Of a DNA stretch of 64,000 nucleotides, positions 36,911 to 64,000 are shown piece by piece. The notes beneath the pieces were generated by a model. It worked only from the letters and a program-made list of their open reading frames with translations, did no database searches and was not told the DNA's origin. Each line of letters begins with the position of its first letter. The first letter of the stretch is position 1. This DNA is from Larus michahellis (Eukaryota; Chordata; Aves; Charadriiformes; Laridae), in contig NC_133910.1 of the NCBI RefSeq assembly GCF_964199755.1, positions 2,998,501 through 3,062,500 on the forward strand, written 5' to 3'. Position numbers and translations under genes: made by a program.

Positions 36911-37690
36911 CAGAATCCCAGACTGGCCGGGGTTGGCAGGGCCCTCTGGAGATCACCCAGTCCCACCCCCGGCCAGAGCAGGGTCACCCAGAGCAGGTGG
37001 CACAGGAACGCGTCCAGGCGGGGTTGGAATGTCTCCAGAGACGGAGACTCCCCCACCTCTCTGGGCAGCCTGTGCCAGGGCTCTGCCACCCCCACAGCAA
37101 AGAAGTTCCTCCTCATGTTGAGGTGGAACTTCCCCTGCTCAAGTTTGTGCCCGTTGCCCCTTGTCCTGTCCCCGGGCACCACTGAGAAGAGCCTGGCCCC
37201 ATCCTCCTGACACCCCCCCTTTCAGTATTTATCAGCGTTGATAAGATCCCCCCTCAGCCGTCTTTTTTCCAGACTGAAGAGCCCCAAGTCCCTCAGCCTT
37301 TCTTCATCAGAGAGGTGTTCCATCCCCTCAGCATCTTGGTGGCCCTTTGCTGTCCCCTCTCCAGCAGTTCCCTGTCCTTGAACCAGGGAGCCCAGCACTG
37401 GACCCAGTGCTCCAGCTGTGGCCTCCCCAGGGCAGAGCAGAGGGGGAGGATGACCTCCCTCCACCTGCTGGCCACACTCTTCTTGATGCCCCCCAGGATG
37501 CCATTGGCCTTCTTGGCCACAAGGGCCCATTGCTGGCTCATGGTCATCCCGTTGTCCCCCAGGACTCCCAGGTCTCTTTCCACAGAGCTGCTCTCCAGCA
37601 GGTCAGCCCCAACCTGTCCTGGTGCAAGGGGTTATTTCTCCCCAGGTGCAGCACCCTGCACTTGCCCTTGTTGAATTCCATAAGATTCCT
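36911..37690 (-). repeat. CR1 LINE fragment with part of the ORF2 C-terminus
   Basis: About 780 bp in reverse orientation. It begins 'cagaatcccagactggccgg' (3' end), continues through 'ccccttgtcctgtccccggg' and 'atcagagaggtgttccatcc', and ends near 'ttgttgaattccataag', corresponding to the reverse-transcriptase C-terminal region (LMEFNKGKCRVLHLG on the minus strand). Frames are broken, so it is a dead copy. Confidence 0.93.
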
Positions 37691-38744
37691 TACATATTAC
37701 CCTTACATATTCTTTAAAAAGCAAAACATTCTTTTTATCACGTAATATTTTATTTCAAACTCAACGACTTGACTGTTGTTTTTCATGAAACGCGATGACT
37801 TTTGCCTGTCCTGTTGCGCGGGTTCTCCTCTCTGGTTCGTTGTCGTGACACAAGAGGTCGGGTTTGTGCCCAAACTGCGGGCGCGGGGCTGGCAGAGTCA
37901 GGGACTCCCTAGATCTTGTGGGCCAACCCGCCAACGGGGGACTGCTCCAAACAACTTTTCTGTGTTTAATTTCCCCTCTAGCCGTAAGGTGAACCTCTCC
38001 TGTGTGGGACTGCTCCCCCACCGGGATGAGAGAGTCAGAAAAGTTTTCTGAGATTCATCTTTAGATTTATTTGTCTCTTTTCGATGCTCCTGGCACCGGT
38101 TTAAACCCCCCCTCCTTGTTGCTCATGTTCTTCAGGACACGGTTGTCCCATTCTGCCCTAGAGATGTGTAGCTTTGTACACAGGAAGGTTCTCCATCCGC
38201 CCTCCTCCACCGCTTTATCCGTGGATTTGCACTTTGAATTCCCTCTGCTCCGTCTCTCAGGCGTTGGCTGAGGAAGCCGACGCGTCCATGGGGAAAACGC
38301 GGCAGCTCTCCAGGCGTCTGCCGGGACGGGCTCGGCTCCGGCCGCTGAGTCTCGGGCACGGAAAGCCCTGCAAATCCCTTTCCCCGAGTTTTGTGAAATA
38401 CGGATTAACTTTTTGGTGCTGGCGATTTTTATTGTCTTTTAGACGTTGGTCACAATTAGCTCATGGAAATAAGTAAGCGCAGACTCATCCTGCTCCCAGG
38501 GGACTGTGAAGGAACTGAACTCCCCCTGTGCGGAACCTCCATGGAGCCCCCTCACGCCAGGACGGGCCAAGCAGGGCTCTCCATCCCCCCGTCCCAGGGG
38601 TCTCCCTGGGGTGCCACGGCTGGATGGAACGTGGGCTCCTGTCCCCGCAGGAACACCCCCACGGCTGCCCGATCCCCCCGGCCGTTCGCCTGCTCCACCG
38701 GAGATGGGGAAAATGGGCGGCCAGGCAGCCTGTGGCTGGGCCCT

Positions 38745-39225
38745 GGCGCTGGGAGAGGATCCCTGGCCCCTGAGGGGAGGATCCCATCCGCGAAGATCCC
38801 TGGGCCAGTGCAGAGAATCCCCAGCCCCACAGGATCCCATCCCGGAGCATCCCGGCCCTGAGGGGAGGATCCCAGGCCCTGAGGAGAAGATCCCCAGCCT
38901 CTGAGGGGAGGAGCCCCGGGCTGGGGGGAGGATGCAGGCCCCGGAGATCGCTGGCCCCGAGAGGAGGACCCCGTCCCGAGGGGAGGACCCCGTCCCGCAG
39001 GATCCCCGGCCCCAGAAAGGCGGGGCTGAGGGGAGGATCCTTGCTCCAGAGGAGGATCCCGGCCCAGAGGATCCCCGGCCCCCGAGGGGAGAAGCCCGCC
39101 CCGGAGGATCCCGGTCACAGAGGAGGATCCTGTGCTGCAGGACTCCCGGCCCCAGAGAGGATCCCTGGGCTGAGGGGAGGATCCTGGCCGCAGAGGAGGA
39201 TCCCGGCCCCGGGGGATGCGGGCGT
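38745..39225 (+). repeat. GGATCC-rich minisatellite upstream of ZMYND19
   Basis: Imperfect units of roughly 20-35 bp built around 'gaggggaggatcccggcccc' and 'cagaggaggatcc' are repeated many times, giving a cluster of GGATCC sites just before the ZMYND19 CpG island. Unit length varies. Open frames across it on both strands are a consequence of the repeat. Confidence 0.8.
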
Positions 39226-39229
39226 TCCC

Positions 39230-49156
<9,927 letters not shown>

Positions 49157-52101
49157 CCGGGTGGCACAGGCCTCTTAGCAGCAGGATTCCTTCTCAAAGG
49201 CATTGGACTCTTGCTTTTGCACAGTAATGACAGACTGCTTATTGAAGCCGGAGGCACTGAAGAAAAAAAAAAAAACCAAACCAACCCCTGTGATGCTTGA
49301 GCAGAACGGCTGACTGGACTAAGCCAGCTCTGACTGGTGCTGTGGAAAGGGATTGGGTCTACCCTTCCAGTATTATATTCTCAAGCAAAAAGACTACTGT
49401 GGAGGCTCCAGGCAGGAAGCTTCTCATTATTTATATGTTAATACGTTTGTAAACTCATGTACAGTTTTTGTTAGAAACTCTTGATAGGACTCATTAACTG
49501 TAATGTTCAGATGAGAACATGTTGTTGGCCTAAAAGTTTAAAAAAAAAAAAAAAAAGTCATGTAGCAAAAGCTTTTCCTCCCATGTGGCTAGAAGTATCT
49601 GTGGCTGTGCCAAGGCCAGAAGGCAGGCTCCGACATCGGCAGTTACTCTGGAGAACTCTGCATGGAAGTTATATTTAAAAAAAAAAAAAAAAAAAGGCAA
49701 ACAAAGTAAAGGTTGGAATGAATCATTGTCTGCTCTCTAGCTTTCTCCCGTTCCCTTCCAGCTGCTTTCCGAGCTCGGTTGCTCTTGGATGGTGGAAATG
49801 CCTACTGTGTAGGAACCAGTGCGCCAGCCAGCAGAGCGTATGGGACCATCTGGGATCTGTGCGTGCAGGCAAGCTGCAGCGTGTGGCTGCCCTCCGAGGC
49901 CGTGCTTCAACAACCAGTATTTTTCGGAAGCTGAATTGGCTTGTTGTGAGACCTTTGTCTATAAAGTAGTTGTAGGGAAGCTCAGGTGCTCAGCTGTGTG
50001 TGGATGTGGTTGCCATTGTGGCTTCCCCGCAAGCATAGCAAATACTCTAGTGATGTGCAGGTATGTTTAAATGAGCTAATATTTGGTAATTTCAGTTATT
50101 TATTCATTTTTTTTAAAGAGATGCCGTCAATCCAAGAATCACTTTTTGAATTTTTTTTTTTTAATGTAGTGATAAGCAAAATGCTATGGGAGGAGGATTT
50201 GACTTGCGGAGTACACGCCTGTTTTTCTTTTCGGACAATTTGTCATGTATAATCTGAAAGTTTTTCATTTTTGCCTTAGAAATATAAGGAATATCAACTG
50301 GGTTTCCTGAAGAACTAAATGGATAATTTAGTGCCAGGTGTTAGTCCTGCTTCACAGTAGAAGATTGTGAGCTGCTGAATGCTTAATGCAGAGCCTTTCT
50401 CGGAGTGTTAAGTGAAATAAGTATTTAAATTTTTCTTGTAAAAGCCATTAAGAATTTAATTTTTCGATCGGGATTCACTTTGCCACTTCATGTTGCAATG
50501 TTGGTCTTGCTTGTATTCAATTTGTTAGAAAAAAATCAAACTGCTGTGGACCTCCAATCTTATACTATGTTTCTAATATCTGCACAGGAAGTTCTTAATT
50601 GTTAGTATTTGGGTGGGTTTTCGTACTTTGGCTTCAAGCATCTTGGGAAGTAACAAAGAACTTCTGAAGCTTCCTGCTGGAAGTTCACTTGGTAGGCACG
50701 TTGTCAAGTTGCAACTCTTAAATCATGGTTATACTGTAACTTTTCTCTTTAGGCAGTCTAAAATGCCCTGAAGTATGAAGAAGTCAAGCAGGACCTATTT
50801 TCCTGGAATGGGCGATAGGTTTGTTGTTTTTTTTTTTTAAAGAAACATTCAATTATTTGCTTTAAATGAACTGTACAGTGTTTGATGAATATAAAATGGG
50901 ACATAAGGAATATTTTTTTTTTTTTAATTTGAGGTAATCCATTGAAAAAGGCAGAAGTATGGACTGTTTGTTTGGGTTTTTTTTTCCTTGCCTTTTTACA
51001 AGGCTGTTCTTTGTTGTGGCAATTTTCCATGGCATCACCAGTGATTGTGTTTAGCAAAGTGAAGTGCAGTCTTAGAGCATTTAAACACTGAGCGGGGAAA
51101 ATGGTTCTCTCCTAATGGTAATGGTTGCTGCAAGGAGAAATGAGGACAAAGGCAGACTGCAGACAAAGCCCTGGGGGGGCAATGGGGGGTTCCTCTTGAG
51201 CAGCAGATGAAGGGAATGAAGGAAGGGCGAGACTCCAGCTAAAGAGTCTGCAGAACTCGGGTGGTGGGCGCTCAGGGTAATCCTGATCCCAATGAGTGTG
51301 GGAGGGGATGGGAGGGGAGGAAGGGGGTGAAGCTGGTGGGGAGGGCAGATGCCCGCTAAGGTAGAGGTCTGTTAGACCAGCAACAGAATGAAAAGTTACA
51401 AGTTGCCCAGACATCCCAAAAAGCCTTGGTGGAAAAATAACATGGGTTCTTACTTCAGCGTGTAACCTCTGTCCTTGTGCCTGAGGAGGGAAGTGGCTAC
51501 AGGGGTTTTGACTCCTGGAAAGGTCCCGGGGACTGTCACTGTCTGCAGAACAGTTTTTCCCGATTGCTGTGAGAGGATGTGTGATCAATGATTCTGGCAG
51601 AAGGTCTTTGTAGCTTCAAGATCTTCCCTTTTTGTAACGTGTGTCAGAAAGGAACTGGTTACACTTGAACATGGCAGCTCTGCTTCATATAGCCTATGTG
51701 GCTTGTCAGAGGCTGAAGCTCTTGTAGAGGACCTCCGTTCTCCTCTTATCTGTGTCAGCCTGGTTTTGATATCCTCATATGGGCAAGTATTTGAACAGCA
51801 CAGAGTTAGAGTGTGTGGTTATTTATCTTGTAGCAGCATTTATCTGTGCAGTGCTGGTAAATGAGCTGGCTTTTCAAAGACTTACCCTGATGGGACATAC
51901 TGTCCACCTAAGATGTTTCCCTCAGGGGGAAAAAACCCTGCATCTGTATCTTTTATTCCTCGGTCCTCTGAAGCATGGAGTACTCTTTGTTTGTACCCAC
52001 CCCTCATTCACCCGTGGACTGAAACAAGGCTTAATGAGTCAGGTTTCCTAGATGGGAACAACTGGAAGAGGCACTCCAGAAGCTGCCTGGGGGGAATGTG
52101 G

Positions 52102-52605
52102 TCACACTTGCTGGGCTATGGAGAGTATGGAGAGAGAGGAGGAGTGCAGTGGGTTGGGATTGGGGAATTCTGCCCCTCCACAGCCTCTTGTACGGCCATC
52201 TATCTCCAAGCTGTGATGCTGGTCCAGCTGCTTAATGGTCTGGTGGTTCCTGTGCTTTTGGGAGACAATTTGGCCGTTGAGGCCGGTGCAGTCCTGCTGG
52301 CTTGGCTTTGCCGCCGGCTGTGCTGCCAGTCCTGAACGCCCGTGGCAACTTGTGCAGCTGATGGGGATGTCCAGGCCTGAAAGGGTTCCCGCTGGTGGGC
52401 CAAACTGGTTGATCTTGAGCCACCGGCAGGGGGTGAACATGTGTATGGTGTAAGCCAGTTCCGGGAGGACCCCATGGGCTTCCAGAACCTTTGGAAGAGT
52501 CTGGAGAAAGGTTTCTGTCACAGTTGGCAAATCCAGCTCTTGCCAGGAAGCTGCAGCGTAACTGATGCGGGCTGTAACAGAGGGGTGCACACACCATGTA
52601 AACAC
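52102..52605 (-). other. Unrecognised open frame of 167 codons
   Basis: A minus-strand frame starting MFTWCVHPSVTARISYAAAS and containing a balanced, non-repetitive composition (for example TETFLQTLPKVLEAHGVLPE). I do not recognise the protein. There is no splice support, promoter or poly(A) signal, so it may be a chance frame or a relic of an unidentified mobile element or retroviral insertion. Confidence 0.15.
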
Positions 52606-53086
52606 ACCATGAAATACTGATATTCCCCGGTACTCTGGCGTATCAGGACAGGGTGGTGTTACCAGTCACAACATTCAAGTCTCAGTTTAGATGGATAAAG
52701 ATCGCGGCTGGCTTAAGGAACACAAAATCTGAAATAACATCTTGCAGGGCTCAGCGTTTACCTTTTGATATTTAAGCCTTTAATACACCCATGGGATTAT
52801 ATTTTCAAGTTTTCCTCTGTGGTGGTGGTGATTTAATTTCAAATGAAGGTAAAAGGGGCAGCCGAAAGACTTAAATGCGTGCAGGTGGCACAGAGACAGT
52901 GTCAGACACCCCACTGGGCCAGGAGCAAAGGGCGAGAGGGGACAAAAGGAGGCTGGTGTGATTAAAGAGCAGTGTTGTGGTATGCTCACGGACTGAGAAG
53001 AAATCCCTTATAAATGGAACTGGTGTCCAAATGTAGAACACGGGAAGAATAAGATTTGGCAGGTGAAATGTAAAAAATAAAAACTA

Positions 53087-53160
53087 AAAAAAAGAACCCC
53101 AAACCCAAACAACAACAAAACCACCAACCAACCGCAAAACAACACAACCCCCACCAAAAT
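53087..53160 (+). repeat. A/C-rich simple sequence
   Basis: A stretch made almost only of A and C ('caaacaacaacaaaaccacc' and similar), low complexity, next to the old CR1 relic. Confidence 0.8.
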
Positions 53161-53289
53161 AATGCAAAGGAAAATGGAATACGAAGAACATTCAAGTCAT
53201 GAAGCTTGCACAAATAATGTTATAAACATGAGGAGCGTGGAGACTGCCGAAGTCAGTAGATGTGATGCACAGTAAAGGGAAGGTCTGAC

Positions 53290-54405
53290 CTGAAGATAAA
53301 GCCCCAGCAGAAAAAACCCAAGTGAATCGTTTGCGTATGCGTTAGCTGTGAGAGCGCTGGGGGAGCTCACACGGGAGTCCTTCCATATGGAAAGCTCAGC
53401 AGAGAATCTGTTTAAAACTGAAGTGCTTTTAGGAGAGATTAAAGTTCAGATAAAACGAGCAGTAACAAGTTGCTGGGACCAGACGGTGCCACCTCCGGCT
53501 CTAAGGGAGCTCATGGAGGAATAAGCCGAGGTACCAGCTGGGGTGGTCACCTCTCCCTCCGTACCGCAGCAAATGTGACAGCGGCCGCTGAAATGAGTTT
53601 CAGGGCAGATGGGGCAAAATACAGCCAGGTGAGCACAGCACAAATTCATAGGCACAGCATCAATGGCTAAACACTGGGGAGGAGTCAACGCAGTCTTTGT
53701 ATAGAGAAGTCGGGCTTCAGAACTCTATTGGAATTGTTTTAGTGGCATCAACGAGCAGGGGATAAAGAGGATTTGGTCAATACTGTCTGCTTGAACTTCC
53801 AAAATGCACTTGATCGTGACTTTGCTCAAGGCACTTAAAGAAAAAAGCTGCTGTGGGAAAAGGGGAATGTTGTCACGTGGACAAACAACTGTTTAAAAGA
53901 TGGGAAAGGAAGAGTTAAAGGGAGGGGTGTGTTTTGGTGGAGGGAAGTCAACAGTTGGATGCCCAGTATTTTAAAAAATATTTGGGAAAAAGTAATGAAT
54001 CAGGTGACAACATCCACTGACGAGGTTATTCAGTGTAATAATAATATAATAAAGGCTGAATGAAGAATTGCAGAAGGATCTTGTGAGACAGACTAGTAGA
54101 TGAAATTCACTGTCAATTAATGTGGTGTTGCTTATGGGAAAACATCAAGAGACCAGCACATGGTGGACTATTTTCACTCAGCAATGAGACCTTTGGGTGG
54201 TGAAACACAGTCCTGCAGAAATTTCTGCTTGGGGAACAGCAGGAAACCGGTCTCAAGGGAAGGATGTGAGAGCAGAGACCAGCACCAGGGCATAAACTGG
54301 CTGTGTGCCACGTCCTGAGGGTGCAGTCCTCACCCTCCATCTTGGAAAGGACTGTGAGGAAAGGGGAAAGGCTCAGGGCAGTGAACAGGATCCTTCTGTG
54401 GTCCG
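53290..54405 (+). repeat. Old CR1/L3-like LINE relic (reverse-transcriptase region)
   Basis: Heavily mutated but colinear with a CR1-type reverse-transcriptase gene: 'gttgctgggaccagacggtg' (GPDG motif), 'cttgaacttccaaaatgcac' (DFQKAFD block), 'ggacaaacaactgtttaaaa' (ISNWLKD block), 'gcagaaggatcttgtgagac', 'agatgaaattcactgtcaat' (MKFNV block) and a terminal 'ctcagggcagtgaacaggat'. All frames carry stops. It is much older than the CR1 copies elsewhere in the window and ends exactly where the young CR1 at 54411 begins. Confidence 0.65.
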
Positions 54406-54410
54406 GAACA

Positions 54411-55320
54411 TAGAATCATAGAATGGTTTTAGTTGGAAGGGACCTTTGAAGATCATCCAGTCCCAACTCCCTGCCCTGGGCAGGGACACCTCCCACCAGC
54501 CCAGGTTGCTCCAAGCCCTGTCGAACCTGGCCTTGAACCCCTCCAGGGATGGGGCAGCCACAGCTTCTCTGGGCAACCTGGGCCAGGGGCTCACCACCCT
54601 CACAGCCAAGAATTTCTTCCCAAGATCTCATCTAAATCTCCCCTTTTTCAGTTTAAAACCGTTCCCCCTCATCCTATGGCTCCCCTCCCTGATCCAGAGT
54701 CCCTCCCCAGCTTTCCTGGAGCCCCTTGAGGGACTGGAAGGGGCTCCAAGGTCTCCCCGGAGCCTTCTCTTCTCCAGGCTGAACCCCCCCAGCTCTCTCA
54801 GCCTGTCCTCACAGCAGAGGGGCTCCAGCCCTCCCAGCATCTCCGGCGCCTCCTCTGGCCCCGCTCCAACAGCTCCATGTCTCCCCTGTGCTGAGGCCCC
54901 AGAGCTGGAGGCAGCACTGCAGGGGGTTTTCCCCAGAGTAGGGCAGAGGGGCAGAATCCCCCCCTCGCCCTGCTGCCCACGCTGCTGGGGATGCAGCCGA
55001 GGATATGGTTGGCCACCTGGGCTGACAGTGCACGTTGCCAGGGCATGTTGAGCTTCTCATCAACCAGCACCCCCAAGTCCTTCTCCTCAGGGCTGCTCTC
55101 AATTCTCTGCCCAGCCTGGATTTGGGCTTGGGGTTGCCCTGACCCGGGTGCAGGACCCTGCACTTGGCCTTGTTGAACTTCGTGAGGTTTGCACAGGCCC
55201 ATCTCTCCAGCCTGTCCAGGTCCCTTGGGATGGCATCCCTTCCCTCCAGCATGTCGACCGTGCCACACAGCGTGGTGTCATCGGTGAAGTTGGTGAGCCT
55301 CTGTGAAAGCGCAGAGAACA
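54411..55320 (-). repeat. Young CR1 LINE fragment (3' 0.9 kb)
   Basis: Reverse orientation. It starts with 'catagaatcatagaatggtt' (the octamer tail), includes 'gggacctttgaagatcatcc' and 'ggttgctccaagccctgtcg', and ends near 'gtgaagttggtgagcctctg', which encodes NFTDDTTLCGTVDMLEG on the minus strand, the position of the reverse-transcriptase active-site region (FADDT in the family). Frames are interrupted. It abuts the old CR1 relic and ends about 110 bp before the DPH7 CpG island. Confidence 0.93.
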
Positions 55321-55763
55321 TCTCTGCTCTGGAAGGGAGGTCAGGGACAGGGATGAGAGGGAGGTCTTTAAGAGGGAGGGTGCCAAGGGAACACCGGTGC
55401 TGGTTTTGTCTCTAACCAGCAGCTGCTGGGTTGAGGCCGAGCAGCGGTCGGTCACCTCACAGGCGTTAGAGCTGCAGGGTCTCTCCGCAGGATGCGGCGG
55501 GCGCCGGAGGCGGCGTTTGGGGGAGTTCACGGGATCCCCCTCCTCCGCGGCCGCTGGAGGACGGAGCTCAGCGCGGCCCGGACCCGCTTGTGCCGACAAG
55601 CCCGGCCTCGGGCAGCGGCGGGGCCGGGCGCGGCGGGGGCACCGGAGCCCCACGGGCCGGGCCGGGCCCGCCCCTGACCGGGAAGCAGACGGGCGGCTGT
55701 TCCGCTGCGCGCCGGCCCCGCAGCCGTCGCCGGAGCCGCCCCGCAGCATGAGCCCGCCCTGAG

Positions 55764-62947
<7,184 letters not shown>

Positions 62948-64000
62948 CCAGTCCCGGGGGAGAGGGGTGGGAAACTCCTGTACTGAGAGCGACAGCTGAG
63001 CTTACGCCCTCTCTAATTTCTGCTGGGCTTTTCCAGTGTTATTGCTGAGCTTGTGAGTCTTTTAAGGCCGATGCTGATGGAATAACTGGTGTTTTATTTT
63101 CGGCACTGAGGAAAGCCTTTGCTTGGAGGAGTGTGGTCAAGCACAGATGCGTTTATTTAGTTTTCCTTTAATGTACTAGCTCAAAGTAGGAGAGCCTTCC
63201 TCACAAAGGCTGCTTGTTTGTACCCTGTATCCCTTCAAGGCTGGTTTGCATTTGTACGATTGATCTGTTAAGCCTGTTCTCCTTCCATCACAAACCAAAC
63301 TTGGCTGCGCTGCTACATGTAGACACAGGATGTGGTCTGAGTTTTCCTGAATGTCTCAGGAGAGCCCATGCGTACGGGCTTCGCTGTGTGCGCACCTCGC
63401 TGTGCGATCTGTAAACCAGTAGGTACCTTGAGAAGATGCTCAACGACGGTCCAGATAGTGCCAGTGCAATGTGCTCACGGTGATTTTTAGTAGAGAGAAA
63501 TCCTTTTTTAGAAGGAATTCCAGACGGACGGGTACAACAGACAGCAGCTCGGTGTCAGGAAGCTTTGTTCTGAGCAGAGCCTTTCTTGTGGGGATTCTGG
63601 TCTGTCTGCACAGTCTGATTTTTACATCAGACTCATCACCTGGTTGCAGTCGTGCTTTATCGCTCTCCAAGTTAGGCACAACCTGGTTTAGCATAATTTG
63701 TGTCGCGAGCCCCGCTGTGTTTTAGTGCCGCCCTTAACCCCCCCATAGCCTCTTGGTAGCAAACTCATGTTTTCTGCTCTCCACAGGGAGATATACATTT
63801 AGGTCCAAAGTCAACATCTTTCAGTTTTATAACGGTGAACAGCTTTAAGATCAAAACCTCCAAAAAACATAAGCAGTGTCTCCTGACATTTTTTAAGTTC
63901 AGAATAAGTAAGTAAAGAAACCAAAATCTTAACAACATTGCCCTAACTACCTCCAGGAATGGCTGCAGAATTTCTCATGGTCGCTCCATTGGCTTTCTTT
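62948..64000 (+). other. DPH7 3' UTR and downstream sequence
   Basis: AT-rich sequence without a recognisable coding exon. No clear AATAAA was found, so the DPH7 transcript end is not placed. From memory the next gene in other amniotes would be MRPL41; nothing resembling it is present before the window ends. Confidence 0.5.

Larger units (their letters stand above)
49157..53285 (+). other. ZMYND19 3' UTR and following intergenic DNA
   Basis: After the stop codon the sequence is AT-rich with two long A runs (about 49,539-49,555 and 49,677-49,695) and several T runs. I could not find a canonical AATAAA in the first 1.8 kb, so the transcript end is not placed. From about 51,100 the sequence is of mixed composition with one unexplained open frame on the minus strand (52102-52605). 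No other gene is recognised. Confidence 0.55.

Noticed and set aside
49539-49695. Two long A runs after ZMYND19 as possible poly(A) tails of processed pseudogenes
   Set aside because: No coding or SINE-like sequence precedes them and no target-site duplication is visible; they look like ordinary A-rich 3' UTR sequence.

Overview
This is a vertebrate nuclear window, almost certainly from a bird. Genes are interrupted by many short introns with GT-AG signals and CpG-island promoters. The interspersed repeats are mostly CR1 LINE fragments, several ending in the ATTCTATG-type tail typical of avian CR1. No bacterial, phage or CRISPR features are present. I reassembled four protein-coding genes exon by exon, and every exon phase closes.

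Layout. (1) 90-27,200, minus strand: LRSAM1, an E3 ubiquitin ligase with leucine-rich repeats, coiled coils, a SAM domain, PSAP/PTAP motifs and a C-terminal RING. It has 24 coding exons (733 aa) plus an upstream non-coding exon, and its introns hold CR1 fragments and one MIR-like fossil. (2) 26,850-27,400: a CpG-island promoter shared head-to-head with (3) RPL12 at 27,399-30,064, plus strand, 7 exons, 165 aa, hosting two related H/ACA snoRNAs of the SNORA65 type in consecutive introns. (4) About 30,150-39,230: a gene-poor stretch with several CR1 insertions, a perfect 22-bp palindrome and a GGATCC-rich minisatellite. (5) ZMYND19 at 39,643-49,156, plus strand, 6 exons, 227 aa. (6) 49,157-55,430: ZMYND19 3' UTR, then intergenic DNA in which a young CR1 (minus) abuts the end of an old CR1/L3-like relic (plus). 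(7) DPH7 at 55,764-62,947, plus strand, 9 exons, 519 aa, followed by unassigned sequence to the window end.

RPL12 is a 60S ribosomal protein that carries intronic guides for rRNA pseudouridylation. DPH7 acts in diphthamide formation on eEF2. Both therefore serve translation, though nothing here shows coordinated control. LRSAM1 ubiquitinates cargo in endosomal sorting and in autophagy of bacteria. ZMYND19 is a small MYND-finger adaptor. From memory, LRSAM1-RPL12 and ZMYND19-DPH7 are each neighbours on human chromosome 9q but lie about 10 Mb apart there, so this window appears to span a rearrangement boundary between about 30 and 39 kb.

I found no clearly undescribed biological system. The most interesting points are a spliced 28-codon upstream ORF in the LRSAM1 leader, a GC-AG intron in LRSAM1, a DPH7 tandem splice acceptor whose first choice would insert a stop codon, the duplicated snoRNA, and near-identical CR1 copies around the ZMYND19 block.
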